Assembly: GCA_910587765.1 (NCBI GenBank)
Contig: CAJUNR010000020.1
Span: 1 to 64,000, forward strand
From: an uncultured Lachnospiraceae bacterium
GTDB taxonomy: Bacteria > Bacillota > Clostridia > Lachnospirales > Lachnospiraceae
DNA length: 64,000 nucleotides
Direction: 5' to 3'
A model generated the notes under the pieces. That model ran no database searches and was not told where the DNA came from. It saw only the letters and a program-made list of their open reading frames with translations. Shown one piece after another: positions 51,190-60,692 of this stretch (position 1 is its first letter; every line of letters starts with the position of its first letter). A program made the position numbers and the translations under genes.

Positions 51190-51930
51190 TCATTCATATT
51201 TGACGATTTCTTTCTTCAGTCGCCCGATGATCTTCTTCTCCAGCCGGGAGATATAGGACTGGGAGATGCCGAGCAGGTCTGCTACCTCCTTCTGGGTCAT
51301 CTCCTTTCCTGCCGGATGGTTCAGTCCGAAGCGCAGCTCAATGATGGTTTTCTCCCTTCTGGAAAGCTTCGACAGCGCTTTCTTCAAAAGCTTCCGCTCC
51401 ACTTCATCCTCCAGATCCCGGTAGATAATGTCTTCGTCCGTTCCCAGAATATCGGACAGAAGCAGTTCATTCCCGTCCCAGTCCACGTTCAGCGGCTCGT
51501 CAATCGACACTTCCATCCGCACCTTGCTGTTCCGTCTCAAATACATCAGAATCTCGTTCTCAATGCAGCGGGAAGCGTAGGTTGCCAGCTTGATATTTTT
51601 GCTACGGTTAAACGTATTGATGGCTTTGATCAGACCGATCGTGCCGATCGAGATCAGATCCTCTACTCCCACCCCCGTATTGTCAAATTTTCGGGCTATG
51701 TAAACGACCAGTCTCAGATTGTGTTCGATCAGTTTCGCCCTTGCCTGCTCCTCCTGATCCGTCTCCAGTCCGAGGATCGCACGGTTCTCTTCTTCCGCGT
51801 TCAAAGGAGGCGGCAGAATCTCCGCTCCTCCGATATAATGAATTTCCCCTTTTTTGGAGAAAAACATGCTTTTGAATTTTGGCGCTACCTTTAGCTGAAT
51901 CTGATGTGGTATCGTTACCTTAATGATCAT
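51190..51930 (-). CDS. sigE: RNA polymerase sporulation sigma factor E
   Basis: A 246-residue mother-cell sigma factor. The first about 30 residues form a pro-sequence (MIIKVTIPHQIQLKVAPKFKS) that is cleaved by SpoIIGA, ending near EIHYIGGAE. Region 2 (NLRLVVYIARKFDNTGVGVEDLISIGTIGLIKAINTF) and region 4 (MTQKEVADLLGISQSYISRLEKKI) are clear. It follows spoIIGA by 11 bases, as one operon. It is tail-to-tail with sigG without any gap. Confidence 0.97.
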   Translation of the reverse strand: MIIKVTIPHQIQLKVAPKFKSMFFSKKGEIHYIGGAEILPPPLNAEEENRAILGLETDQEEQARAKLIEHNLRLVVYIARKFDNTGVGVEDLISIGTIGLIKAINTFNRSKNIKLATYASRCIENEILMYLRRNSKVRMEVSIDEPLNVDWDGNELLLSDILGTDEDIIYRDLEDEVERKLLKKALSKLSRREKTIIELRFGLNHPAGKEMTQKEVADLLGISQSYISRLEKKIIGRLKKEIVKYE

Positions 51931-51941
51931 AATGCCTCCTC

Positions 51942-52721
51942 TTATGAGGAAAGCAGGTCACGATGAAGTATAAGCTCATACTGTCTGCTTTTATTCGGCA
52001 TACGCGCGATCAGAGGCCGCGGGATCCACTGCTTCTCACCCCCCGCTTCCAGCTCCATCCCGTCCAGCACATAACCTTCCAGCATTCCGTGTCCGGATAT
52101 GGTATCATAGGGAATGCAGCGCATAAGCCGCTCCTTCCCGGATTCCAGAAGAAGCCTCTCCAGCGCTTCCCCGTCCAGAATGCTCACTGCCTTTTGGCTG
52201 ACGGGATCATACAGACCATTGCCGGTGTCATACAGCGCTTTCACGCGTATCCGGCACGCCCCGTAATGCAGAACGACAGAAAAAGTCCTTGTTTTTTCTC
52301 TTTTTATGTCCCTCCATATGTACTCCGCTGCCATTAAAACTGCTGCAGATATACTGCTGAAAACTGCAAACCACACTCCGCCCAGCCGGTGAAACCGCTC
52401 CAGATACTGGAGAAGCCCATTCAGCAGAAAACTCTCCATGTACAGGCAGAACATCCGTCTGAGAAAACCGTTCCTCCCGGAACAGACGATTCTGGTCATC
52501 CCAGCCGCCAGAATCAGTGATCCGAGGATGTAATGGATCCCCGACAGCCATGCCGATGCGATATACAGAAGACAGACACCCAGACTGCCTGTCGCCGCCG
52601 CCGCCGCAACCCGCCAGAATTTTATCTTCTCCTGTTCCGCCCATGCGGTCAGGCACAGCAGCATCGCATTGATCCAGAGATTTTTTACAAACAGTACATC
52701 TACATAAACTTCATAGTACAC
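51942..52721 (-). CDS. spoIIGA: Sigma-E processing peptidase SpoIIGA
   Basis: A 259-residue membrane aspartic protease with about five N-terminal membrane segments and a cytosolic domain whose catalytic Asp lies in VKALYDTGNGLYDPVS. SpoIIGA, activated by SpoIIR from the forespore, cleaves pro-sigma-E in the septum. It lies directly before sigE, as in Bacillus and Clostridium. Length agrees with the family. Confidence 0.95.
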   Translation of the reverse strand: MYYEVYVDVLFVKNLWINAMLLCLTAWAEQEKIKFWRVAAAAATGSLGVCLLYIASAWLSGIHYILGSLILAAGMTRIVCSGRNGFLRRMFCLYMESFLLNGLLQYLERFHRLGGVWFAVFSSISAAVLMAAEYIWRDIKREKTRTFSVVLHYGACRIRVKALYDTGNGLYDPVSQKAVSILDGEALERLLLESGKERLMRCIPYDTISGHGMLEGYVLDGMELEAGGEKQWIPRPLIARMPNKSRQYELILHRDLLSS

Positions 52722-52845
52722 TTGCCACCCTCTCTCTTATGGTAATCACCATTATAGGGAGAACGCATTAAAATCTCTGTCGTATTCTGCGGCTGCGTGG
52801 CTTTTTTTGTCCCTATAAAACGACAAAAACAGCGCCGCGCTTCCT

Positions 52846-53616
52846 TCATCCGCCGTATCCCAGCAAAGCCAGAGCCTCCGTCATCTGTTCTGCGGGAATC
52901 TGACCCGGAGCGGACGCCTTGCCCACCGACGCAAAGGTCATCGCAGAACCGGTCAGGCTTCCGCAGAGACGGCTTATGAGCCCTATCCGTCCCATAGACA
53001 TGGTGACGACCGGGACGGACAGTTCCGCGTCCGCCCGTATGGTCGCCTCCAGAAGGCGCAGCACGTCTTCCCGCCCCGCCGGCATCACCGCCAGCTTCAC
53101 CGCATCCGCCCCCAGCGCTTCCATATACCGGAGACGCTTCACCATCTCGTCCGTCGGCGGAGTGCGGTCAAAATCATGGCTGGACCCGATCACGCGGCAT
53201 CCTCTGCTCTGAAGCCGCCCGATCTCTGCCGCCGTCCGCTCCCGGTCTCTGTCAAAATACGCCTCAACATCCACCAGATCCGCTCCGCCAAGCGCCGCGG
53301 CTTCATTCAGACGATAATAATATTCCGAAGCAGCCTCCCGCTGCCCCCCTTCTCCTTTCGTCCGAAAGGTAAAGAGAAGCGCTTTTTCTCCCAGCCGTTC
53401 TCTGAGCCCTCCAAGCGTCCTTCGCACTTCCTCCGGCCGGTCGGCCTGTTCATAAAAATCCGCCCGCCATTCCACGATATCCACCGGAAGAGAGGCGATC
53501 TCTTCCGCTTTCTTCCATATGCCGTCCCGGCTTCCGGCCACGACCGGCACGCAGATTTTCGGAACGCCTTCTCCGATGACCACGGTCCCCGTCCGAAATG
53601 TTTTCTTCATAATCAT
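52846..53616 (-). CDS. aroD: 3-dehydroquinate dehydratase, type I
   Basis: A 256-residue TIM-barrel enzyme that converts 3-dehydroquinate to 3-dehydroshikimate. It contains KICVPVVAG, VDIVEWRADFYE, the catalytic His in VIGSSHDFDRTP and the Schiff-base Lys in ADAVKLAVMP. It follows aroE by eight bases on the same strand, so both shikimate steps are coupled. Confidence 0.95.
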   Translation of the reverse strand: MIMKKTFRTGTVVIGEGVPKICVPVVAGSRDGIWKKAEEIASLPVDIVEWRADFYEQADRPEEVRRTLGGLRERLGEKALLFTFRTKGEGGQREAASEYYYRLNEAAALGGADLVDVEAYFDRDRERTAAEIGRLQSRGCRVIGSSHDFDRTPPTDEMVKRLRYMEALGADAVKLAVMPAGREDVLRLLEATIRADAELSVPVVTMSMGRIGLISRLCGSLTGSAMTFASVGKASAPGQIPAEQMTEALALLGYGG

Positions 53617-53624
53617 TCCCGTCC

Positions 53625-54494
53625 TTATCCGAAATACTTCTCCCTGACCAGTTCCACCGGCATCTCTCTGCCGGTCCAGAGCTCGAACGCGTAAGCACCC
53701 TGATACAGGAGCATGTACATGCCGTTAAATACCGGACAGCCAACCCTCTCCGCCATCTGCAAAAGCCTGGTCTTTCCCGGATGGTAGATGACGTCCGACA
53801 CGATCAGCTCCGGATAGAGAAAGCGTTCATCCGGCACCAGGCATCCTTCTTCGCGGGGACTCATGCCCACCGAAGACGCATTCACGAGGATACGGCTCTC
53901 GCGGATGCTCTTCTTCATCTGTTCTTCGTCTCTGAGTTCATACATCCGCACCTCGCAGTCCGTGCGGCGGTTCACCCGGTCCGCCACTTCCTGCACGGCG
54001 TCCCAGGATTTCCCTCTTCTGGCAATCAGGTCAATCGCGGACACTCCGTCCAGCGCTGCCTGCGCAAGGATGGAGGACGCCGCGCCGCCCGCGCCCAGAA
54101 CCGTCATCTTTTCGCCGGCAATCTCATGCCCCGCCGCTCTGACCGCTCTCATATACCCTCTGCCGTCCGTATTATAGCCGGTCAGCACGCCGTCGTTCTG
54201 TACGACCGTATTGACCGCCCCGATCAACTGCGCCTCCTCCGACAGCACGTCAGCCCGTTCGTACATCCGCCTTTTATGGGGCATCGTACAGTTCCACCCC
54301 CGGGCATTCACCGCCGTCAGCCCGTCAACCGCCTGATCGAACTTTTCCGGCGAAACGTCAAAAGCCAGATACACATAGTCCAGCTCATGATAGGCGAACG
54401 CCTCATTGTGCATCGCCGGCGACACGCTGTGCGCCACCGGACTTCCAAGCAGACAGGTAAGCCCCGTATGCCCTGTAATCTTTCTATCCTTCAC
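53625..54494 (-). CDS. aroE: Shikimate dehydrogenase (NADP)
   Basis: A 289-residue reductase. N-terminal LLGSPVAHSVSPAMHNEAF binds shikimate; NCTMPHKRRMYERADVLS has the catalytic Lys; GAVNTVVQNDGVLTGYNTDGRGYM has the catalytic Asp; VLGAGGAASSIL is the NADP loop. It reduces 3-dehydroshikimate. Start at an ATG preceded by a purine stretch; upstream is the tandem repeat region. Confidence 0.96.
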   Translation of the reverse strand: MKDRKITGHTGLTCLLGSPVAHSVSPAMHNEAFAYHELDYVYLAFDVSPEKFDQAVDGLTAVNARGWNCTMPHKRRMYERADVLSEEAQLIGAVNTVVQNDGVLTGYNTDGRGYMRAVRAAGHEIAGEKMTVLGAGGAASSILAQAALDGVSAIDLIARRGKSWDAVQEVADRVNRRTDCEVRMYELRDEEQMKKSIRESRILVNASSVGMSPREEGCLVPDERFLYPELIVSDVIYHPGKTRLLQMAERVGCPVFNGMYMLLYQGAYAFELWTGREMPVELVREKYFG

Positions 54495-54550
54495 CGTCTC
54501 TGCTCCTTTGCTGTCAAAACGGGCCGGACAAGAGGTTCGCCCGGCCCGCG

Positions 54551-54804
54551 TCTCTCATCGGGCAGGGAACAGCGTTCCCTGTCCGCGCACCAGGCGTCCG
54601 TCAGCCTGCTGACATTTTTCCTCTGGACGCCCGCGTCTCCTATCGGGCTGGGAATGGCTTTCCCAGCCCGCGCACCGGGCGTCCGTCAGCCTGCTGACAT
54701 CTTTCCTCTGGACGCCCGTGTCTCCTATCGGGCTGGGAATGGCTTTCCCAGCCCGCGCACCGGGCGTCCGTCAGCCTGCTGACATCTTTCCTCTGGACGC
54801 CCGT
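54551..54804. repeat. Three 85-bp tandem repeats with two hairpins each
   Basis: Copies start near 54551, 54636 and 54721. The second and third are nearly identical; the first has several differences. Each unit has a stem CGGGCTGGGAA / TTCCCAGCCCG and a second stem GGGCGTCC / GGACGCCC around a shorter loop. In copy 1 the first stem reads CGGGCAGGGAAC / GTTCCCTG, so the changed base is compensated on the other side. No gene is seen between aroE and ftsZ apart from this array and the ftsZ terminator. Confidence 0.85.
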
Positions 54805-54816
54805 GTGCATAACAAA

Positions 54817-54839
54817 AGAATCCTGCCATGCAGGATTCT
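54817..54839 (-). terminator. Terminator after ftsZ
   Basis: AGAATCCTGC and GCAGGATTCT form a perfect 10-bp stem with a 3-base loop, followed on the minus strand by TTTTGTT. Confidence 0.88.
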
Positions 54840-54851
54840 CCGCTTTTGTCT

Positions 54852-56021
54852 CTATCTGTTCTTCTGAAAAAACTGCGGGATTTTGATTTCCTGCTCTTCC
54901 ACCGTGCTTTCCGGCCGCTTGAATGTCTTGAGTCCAGGCAGCGGCTGAACCGATTGTCTTCTTGGCTCCGGCACCGTTTTGCCATAAGTGCTCTGACCTG
55001 TTCCGGCAGTCGTCTGTGTCGTCCTCGTATTGACCGTACGGTAAGACGTAACTCCCCCCTGCCTGCTGCCGCTCTCCCGCAGACCTGTGGCAATTACCGT
55101 AATGCTGACCTCGTCCGAATTGTTCGCGTCGTACATGGCGCCAAAGATAACATTCGCATCTTCTCCCACCTGTTCCTGCACAAAGCTTGCCGCCTCGTTC
55201 GCGTCAATCAGGGAGATGTCTCCGGATACGTTGATGATTACATGGCTCGCGCCCGCAATCGTCGTTTCAAGCAGCGGACTGGTGATCGCCTGCTTGACGG
55301 CCTCCAGCGCCTTGTCGTCTCCTCTTGCGGTACCGATACCGATATGAGCGATACCCTTGTCCGTCATCACCGTCTGAACATCCGCAAAATCCAGATTGAT
55401 CAGCGCCGGCAGATTAATAAGATCCGTGATCCCCTGTACCGCCTGCTGAAGCACTTCATCCGCTTTCTTCAGCGCTTCCGGCATGGTGGTTCTTCTGTCC
55501 ACGATCTCCAGCAGCTTGTCGTTGGGAATCACGATCAGCGTATCGACCGATTCCTTCAGCTTCTCAATCCCCGCCAGCGCGTTGTTCATCCGCTGTTTTG
55601 CCTCGAAGCGGAACGGCTTCGTCACAACGCCCACCGTCAGAATCCCCATCTCTTTGGCCGCACGCGCTAAAACAGGCGTCGCACCAGTTCCGGTTCCGCC
55701 GCCCATGCCGCAGGTCACGAACACCATATCCGCTCCCTGGATCGCTTCTTTCAGTTCTTCGATGCTCTCCTCCGCCGCTTTTTCTCCGATCTCAGGCTTT
55801 GCGCCCGCTCCAAGTCCTTTCGTCAGCTTTTCGCCGATCTGAAGCGAGACCGGCGCCTTACAGAGCTTCAGAGCCTGTTTATCCGTATTCACACCGATAA
55901 ACTCCACACCGCCGATCTTTTCTTCCACCATTCTATTTACAGCATTGTTGCCTGCCCCGCCTACGCCGATCACAATAATGCGGGCAGCCGCCTCCGTTTC
56001 ATTCGTCATGATTTCTATCAA
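54852..56021 (-). CDS. ftsZ: Cell division protein FtsZ
   Basis: A 389-residue tubulin-like GTPase that forms the division ring. The nucleotide-binding GVGGAGNNAVNRM, the signature CGMGGGTGTGATP, the T7 loop NLDFADVQTVM, and the C-terminal conserved peptide KIPQFFQKNR are visible. The start favoured is a TTG at 56021, seven bases after AAGGAGG; an ATG 12 bases further has an unusually long gap. It ends the dcw cluster, followed by its own terminator. Confidence 0.97.
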   Translation of the reverse strand: MIEIMTNETEAAARIIVIGVGGAGNNAVNRMVEEKIGGVEFIGVNTDKQALKLCKAPVSLQIGEKLTKGLGAGAKPEIGEKAAEESIEELKEAIQGADMVFVTCGMGGGTGTGATPVLARAAKEMGILTVGVVTKPFRFEAKQRMNNALAGIEKLKESVDTLIVIPNDKLLEIVDRRTTMPEALKKADEVLQQAVQGITDLINLPALINLDFADVQTVMTDKGIAHIGIGTARGDDKALEAVKQAITSPLLETTIAGASHVIINVSGDISLIDANEAASFVQEQVGEDANVIFGAMYDANNSDEVSITVIATGLRESGSRQGGVTSYRTVNTRTTQTTAGTGQSTYGKTVPEPRRQSVQPLPGLKTFKRPESTVEEQEIKIPQFFQKNR

Positions 56022-56166
56022 GGTTATTCCTCCTTACAAATACACTTCCCCTGTGTCGACCTGCAATACATTGATATTATCATAACTTTTTTTTTTCAAT
56101 TACGCAACCTAAAATTTCATTTTTTCCGTAAAAAAACAGGAACTGTTGCGCAATACCGCCATATCC

Positions 56167-56904
56167 TCACTGCAGAGCTTCCAGAGAAATGTGCATACTC
56201 TCATCCGTGTAATTTTCCATATGCAGCGTACCGCTTTTATCCCGCAGATCCGGCTCCAGCCGACTGATTCGCGCGATCTTGTCCTCCAGATTGTCGCCTG
56301 CACCCAGCGCAATCCGCACTTCTCCAAGCTGCAGATACAGTTCATTCGTATTTCCGAAACGGATCTCGTCCGGATCCAGTTCATATTTTTTCAAAAGCTG
56401 CGTGATATTCAGTATGATGTCAAAAATCTTCGGTTCCTCCACACTCAGGCTCTGATAAAGAACCAGATTGTCGAAATACAGCCCCGTTATCATCGGAATC
56501 CCGTCGATCACCTCATCGGAACTTTCCACGACGATCCCGTCTTTGTCAAAATACACGTTTTTTCCCAGATATCGGACATATCCGACGATATTTTTTTCGT
56601 AAATCCGAATGGTAATGCTGTGAAAAGAATCCAGATTCACCTCAAAATCATCCACAAAGGGAATCTTCGGATGCTTCTGATATTTATAGCGAAAATACAG
56701 ATAAAATGTATTTCTCTGGTAGCCTTCGCCGACAATAAATTCCGCGATTTCTTCATTCGTATAATAATCGTTCCCGACGACCGTCACCTCTGTAATCCGA
56801 AACACGCCGATAAAGGACAGAAGCAGCACGGACGCTGCCGCCAGTACTGCCGCTGCCACTATCAGTTTTCTTCTGAATCCGCTCTTTTTCGCCTGCTCCG
56901 CCAT
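56167..56904 (-). CDS. ftsQ: Cell division protein FtsQ/DivIB
   Basis: A 245-residue single-pass protein: basic N-terminus, one membrane helix (about 14-33), then a POTRA-type domain (FRITEVTVVGNDYYTNEEIAEFIV) and the FtsQ domain (YVRYLGKNVYFDKDGIVVE). It links FtsZ ring components outside the membrane. AAGGTGAC precedes the ATG. Gene order mraY-ftsW-murA-ftsQ-ftsZ matches Clostridia. Confidence 0.93.
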   Translation of the reverse strand: MAEQAKKSGFRRKLIVAAAVLAAASVLLLSFIGVFRITEVTVVGNDYYTNEEIAEFIVGEGYQRNTFYLYFRYKYQKHPKIPFVDDFEVNLDSFHSITIRIYEKNIVGYVRYLGKNVYFDKDGIVVESSDEVIDGIPMITGLYFDNLVLYQSLSVEEPKIFDIILNITQLLKKYELDPDEIRFGNTNELYLQLGEVRIALGAGDNLEDKIARISRLEPDLRDKSGTLHMENYTDESMHISLEALQ

Positions 56905-56949
56905 AAACTGTCCGTCACCTTTTGATCTTGTAAAATCCCTGTTTCTTGA

Positions 56950-58233
56950 TTATAGCATAATCCCCAGATTTTTCAAATCTTCGTTGATGTCTTCATAGCC
57001 GCGGCACACATATTCCATGCCGGAGATACAGGTCTCGCCCTCGGCGGCGAGCGCCGCCATGATCAGGGCCGCTCCGCCCCTCAGCTCTCTGGCCTCCACT
57101 TTTGCCCCATGCAGCCTGGCGTCCCCGTCAATCAAGGCAAAGGAATCCTCGCTGGAAATCGACGCTCCCATTTTCCGAAGCTCCTCCACGATCTGAAAAC
57201 GCGCTTCAAAAATCTTCTCTTCAATAAAACTCATCCCCGACGCGGTGGACAGCGCCGCCATCAGCGCAGACTGGAGATCGGTGGGAAAGCCCGGGAACGG
57301 TGCGGTCACCACATAGGGTATGCATCTGCACTGACGGTCCATCCGCACATAAATCCAGTCTTCCTCCGATTCCACCACCGCCCCCATCTGCTCCAGAAGC
57401 TCCGGAAGCTTCCCCAGATGCTTCAGCGGGACGTGCAGAAGCCGAATTTCCCCCTGCGTCATCACCGCGCCGAACAGATAGGTGCCCGCCACAATCCGAT
57501 CCGACGGAATGATATATTCTGCCGCATGCAGCTTTTCCACCCCTTTAATCACGATCACCGGCGTCCCGTCCCCGCTTACATTCGCCCCCATCTTCCGCAG
57601 AAACGAAGCAAGCTCTACAATCTCCGGTTCCATGGCGGCGCCGTGAATCACGGTTGTCCCTTCCGCCAGAACTGCGGCCAGCAGCACGTTTTCCGTAGCT
57701 CCCACGCTCGGAAAATCCAGATAAACCTGCGCCCCGTGCAGCAGCCGGGCGCTGCCCGAGAGCGTATGCTCCTGATGTTCAAATACCGCCCCGAGCTGCT
57801 CCAGCCCCCGAAGATGCAGATCAATGGGGCGTTTTCCTATGGTGCATCCCCCCGGATACGGAATCTCCACCCTGTGCATCCGTCCGAGGATGCTGCCCAG
57901 AAGCGTGACGGTAGAGCGCATTTTCCCCGCTCCCTCTCCGGACACACGGTAATTGCACAGTTCCCTCGTATCCACGATCAGCATGTGCCCTTCCCAGCGG
58001 ACCCTGCAGCCCGCGTCCTCCAGAAGCTCCAGCATATGTTCCACATCCGATATTCTTGGACAATGATGGATGATGAAAATTCCCTTTCCCAGAAGCGTTG
58101 CCGCCAGAATCGGCAGAGCCGCATTTTTCGAGCCCTGTACCAGCAGTTCTCCGTGCATTCTCTGGGGGCCTTTGATATACAGTCTGTTTCTGTCCAAATC
58201 CATTCCCTCCGGACCTGTTTCCAGGTCTGCCAT
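56950..58233 (-). CDS. murA: UDP-N-acetylglucosamine 1-carboxyvinyltransferase
   Basis: A 427-residue enolpyruvyl transferase that starts peptidoglycan precursor synthesis. It has GSKNAALPILAA (catalytic Lys), YPGGCTIGKRPIDLH (the Cys that binds fosfomycin) and FPTDLQSALMAALS (catalytic Asp). The start could be ten residues later, behind GGAGGG, where the family pattern begins; the longer frame is annotated. It sits between ftsW and ftsQ. Confidence 0.95.
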   Translation of the reverse strand: MADLETGPEGMDLDRNRLYIKGPQRMHGELLVQGSKNAALPILAATLLGKGIFIIHHCPRISDVEHMLELLEDAGCRVRWEGHMLIVDTRELCNYRVSGEGAGKMRSTVTLLGSILGRMHRVEIPYPGGCTIGKRPIDLHLRGLEQLGAVFEHQEHTLSGSARLLHGAQVYLDFPSVGATENVLLAAVLAEGTTVIHGAAMEPEIVELASFLRKMGANVSGDGTPVIVIKGVEKLHAAEYIIPSDRIVAGTYLFGAVMTQGEIRLLHVPLKHLGKLPELLEQMGAVVESEEDWIYVRMDRQCRCIPYVVTAPFPGFPTDLQSALMAALSTASGMSFIEEKIFEARFQIVEELRKMGASISSEDSFALIDGDARLHGAKVEARELRGGAALIMAALAAEGETCISGMEYVCRGYEDINEDLKNLGIML

Positions 58234-58260
58234 TATATATCAGTATATGCGCCCGGACTT

Positions 58261-59364
58261 TCAGCGTTCCTTTTTCATATGTCTGGAAACATTCAGAATC
58301 AGCCCGATCTCCGCCAGAAGGAACACGACCGACGTCCCTCCGTAACTGATAAAAGGCAGCGTGATGCCCGTATTGGGAATCGTATTGGTAACGACTGCAA
58401 TATTGAGAATCACCTGTATCATCACATGACCCATGACCCCCGCCGCGAGAAACGCGCCGAACAGCTCCGGAATGTGCGTCGCGATCACCATCAGCCTCCA
58501 GATCAGAAGGCCGAACAGAAGGATCACGAGAAACGCCCCCGCAAGCCCCATTTCCTCACATATGATCGAAAAGACCATATCATTCTGGGCTTCCGGCACA
58601 AATCCCAGCTTCTGCATGCTGTTTCCAAGCCCCACGCCGAAGATCCCGCCGGAACCGATGGCATACAGCCCCTGCATTGTCTGATAACCTTTCTCATACA
58701 GTTCCGGATGGCGCCAGATGGCAAGACGTTCCAGCCGGTAGGATTCCACGCTTAAAAAAATACCGATGAAGCCGACGCCCAGGCCGCCCAGACCGATGAA
58801 GGGCAGGAAACGGGGATTGGCAATAAAGATCAGGATGACCGCAATCCCAAGAATAATGATGGCCGTGCTCAGGTTATTGGTCCCCACAAGACCGACAATC
58901 GGCAGCACCTCCAGAATCACCAGAAACATATATTTCCACGATTTCATATGTACGGCATTTTTGCTGACGATGGACGCCAGCAGCACCACAACTGCCAGCT
59001 TCGCGAACTCGGAGGGCTGAAAAGAGAGCGGTCCCAGGGACAGCCATCTCTTTGAACCGTTATACTCGTCGCCGATAAACAAAACAGCGGTGGACAGCAG
59101 AAGGGAAATTCCGTAGCCAACCCAGGCCGCCGACTGCCATCTGCGGTAATCCACCTGGGACACCAGATACATCCCCATCAGTCCGAGGCTGGTTGCGAAA
59201 AACTGTTTCTTTAAATAATAGGCAGGGTCAGCGAATTTGACCCTGCCGTTATATGCACTCGTACTGTAGAGCACAACCAGCCCGAACACGACCAGGATCA
59301 GAACAAGAATCAAAAGTACATAATCCACCGATTCTTTCGTATCCGTCCGTCTTCTGACTGTCAT
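58261..59364 (-). CDS. ftsW: SEDS peptidoglycan polymerase FtsW
   Basis: A 367-residue protein with about ten membrane segments. GSKRWLSLGPLSFQPSEFAKLAVV is the family signature, NDMVFSIICEEMG contains the conserved Asp near the active site, and TGITLPFISYGGTSVVFLL is the C-terminal signature. It polymerises glycan strands at the septum with a class B PBP. AGAGGAG precedes the ATG. Confidence 0.95.
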   Translation of the reverse strand: MTVRRRTDTKESVDYVLLILVLILVVFGLVVLYSTSAYNGRVKFADPAYYLKKQFFATSLGLMGMYLVSQVDYRRWQSAAWVGYGISLLLSTAVLFIGDEYNGSKRWLSLGPLSFQPSEFAKLAVVVLLASIVSKNAVHMKSWKYMFLVILEVLPIVGLVGTNNLSTAIIILGIAVILIFIANPRFLPFIGLGGLGVGFIGIFLSVESYRLERLAIWRHPELYEKGYQTMQGLYAIGSGGIFGVGLGNSMQKLGFVPEAQNDMVFSIICEEMGLAGAFLVILLFGLLIWRLMVIATHIPELFGAFLAAGVMGHVMIQVILNIAVVTNTIPNTGITLPFISYGGTSVVFLLAEIGLILNVSRHMKKER

Positions 59365-59446
59365 GCCGCTCCTCTCAGATCAGATATCCATCAAAAGATT
59401 CTCCTCTAAAATCTATGCGGCTGTTTCCGAAAAAGAACCCGCTCCC

Positions 59447-60406
59447 TCAAAGAGCGGCCAGCGCCACCAGGCAGCAAAGCGCGGTTATAATGGAAAATAC
59501 CGCTACAATCCGCGTCTCGGACCACCCGCATTTTTCAAAATGATGATGAATCGGCGCCATCTTAAAAAACCGTTTTCCGTGAGTCGCCTTAAAATAGCTC
59601 ACCTGGATGATCACGGAAAGCACTTCAACGAGATAAATCAGCCCCACGATCACAATAAACAACGGCAGTCTGAGCATGTAGGCCGTCGACGCCACGAACC
59701 CGCCGAGCGCAAGGGAACCGGTATCCCCCATAAACACGCTGGCCGGATAGACGTTGAACAGTAGAAATCCCAGCAGGCCGCCGGTCACCGCGCAGGTCAC
59801 CGGATGAATCCCGCTCCCGGTCCCTATGGCAACGACCGTGAAAAAAACCGCCACCATAATCGTGACGCTGGAAGCCAGACCGTCCAGCCCGTCCGTAAAA
59901 TTCGTCCCGTTCACCGTCCCGATCAGCACGAAAAACAGAAACGGAACGGACAGTGCGCCCAGATCCAGGCACCGGCCGCCGCCGAAGGGAATCAGCATTT
60001 CAAGCCCCACATCCGACCGCGCCGTCATATACCAGGCGAAAACTCCGGTGACAAGAATCTGTCCGGCCATCTTCTGCCCCGGCGTCAGACCCTCCGAGCG
60101 TTTGAGCACGACTTTAATATAATCATCCAGAAATCCGACGATGCCGAAACCGACCGTCACGAACAGAATCGGAATGATCCTCGGATAATCCCTGACATAA
60201 AACAGAGAGGTCACTACTACGCTGAGCAGAAAAATCAGACCGCCCATGGTCGGCGTTCCGTTTTTCTTCAGGTGCGTCTGCGGACCGTCGTCCCGGACGG
60301 TCTGCCCGACTTTCAGCTTTCTCAATACAGGTATGACCATCGGCCCCGCCGCCGCGCTGACGGCAAACGACGCGATCACAGGAACAGCAACACCAAAATC
60401 CATCAT
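59447..60406 (-). CDS. mraY: Phospho-N-acetylmuramoyl-pentapeptide-transferase
   Basis: A 319-residue membrane enzyme that makes lipid I. It shows GFLDDYIKVVLKRSEGLTPGQKM (the DDxxK region), GTNFTDGLDGLASS, and the C-terminal PIHHHFEKCGWSETRIV. The start is the ATG-ATG after GAGGTG. It is the first gene of the visible dcw cluster; murD and murG are absent between mraY and ftsW. Confidence 0.96.
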   Translation of the reverse strand: MMDFGVAVPVIASFAVSAAAGPMVIPVLRKLKVGQTVRDDGPQTHLKKNGTPTMGGLIFLLSVVVTSLFYVRDYPRIIPILFVTVGFGIVGFLDDYIKVVLKRSEGLTPGQKMAGQILVTGVFAWYMTARSDVGLEMLIPFGGGRCLDLGALSVPFLFFVLIGTVNGTNFTDGLDGLASSVTIMVAVFFTVVAIGTGSGIHPVTCAVTGGLLGFLLFNVYPASVFMGDTGSLALGGFVASTAYMLRLPLFIVIVGLIYLVEVLSVIIQVSYFKATHGKRFFKMAPIHHHFEKCGWSETRIVAVFSIITALCCLVALAAL

Positions 60407-60597
60407 TCTTTCGCACCTCAACCTCATATTTCTCTCTGTAAAGAGTATACGTCTTTTGGAAAAAAATATCAACCTGATTTGTCCGCCTCCCGGCCCCGCA
60501 TTTTTCGGCAAAAATCCAAATTTTTTAAATTTTTTCAAAAAAAGGCTTTACAATCCGCTTCACATCTGTTAGAATAATCATTGCTGTTAGGCAGTAA

Positions 60598-60670
60598 GCT
60601 TCCGTGGCTCAGTCGGTAGAGCGACGCACTCGTAATGCGTAGGTCACCGGTTCAAATCCGGTCGGGAGCT
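60598..60670 (+). tRNA. tRNA-Thr (anticodon CGT)
   Basis: Acceptor GCTTCCG pairs with CGGGAGC; D arm GGCTCAGTCGGTAGAGC; anticodon loop CTCGTAA with CGT; T arm CCGGTTCAAATCCGG. The discriminator is T and a T6 run follows directly as a simple terminator. It is divergent from the mraY promoter region. Confidence 0.95.
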
Positions 60671-60692
60671 TTTTTATTTTCTATAGAATATC

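Noticed and set aside
54725..55093. A 122-codon minus-strand frame over the tandem repeats.
   Set aside because: It overlaps ftsZ in another frame and includes the repeat array and terminator.
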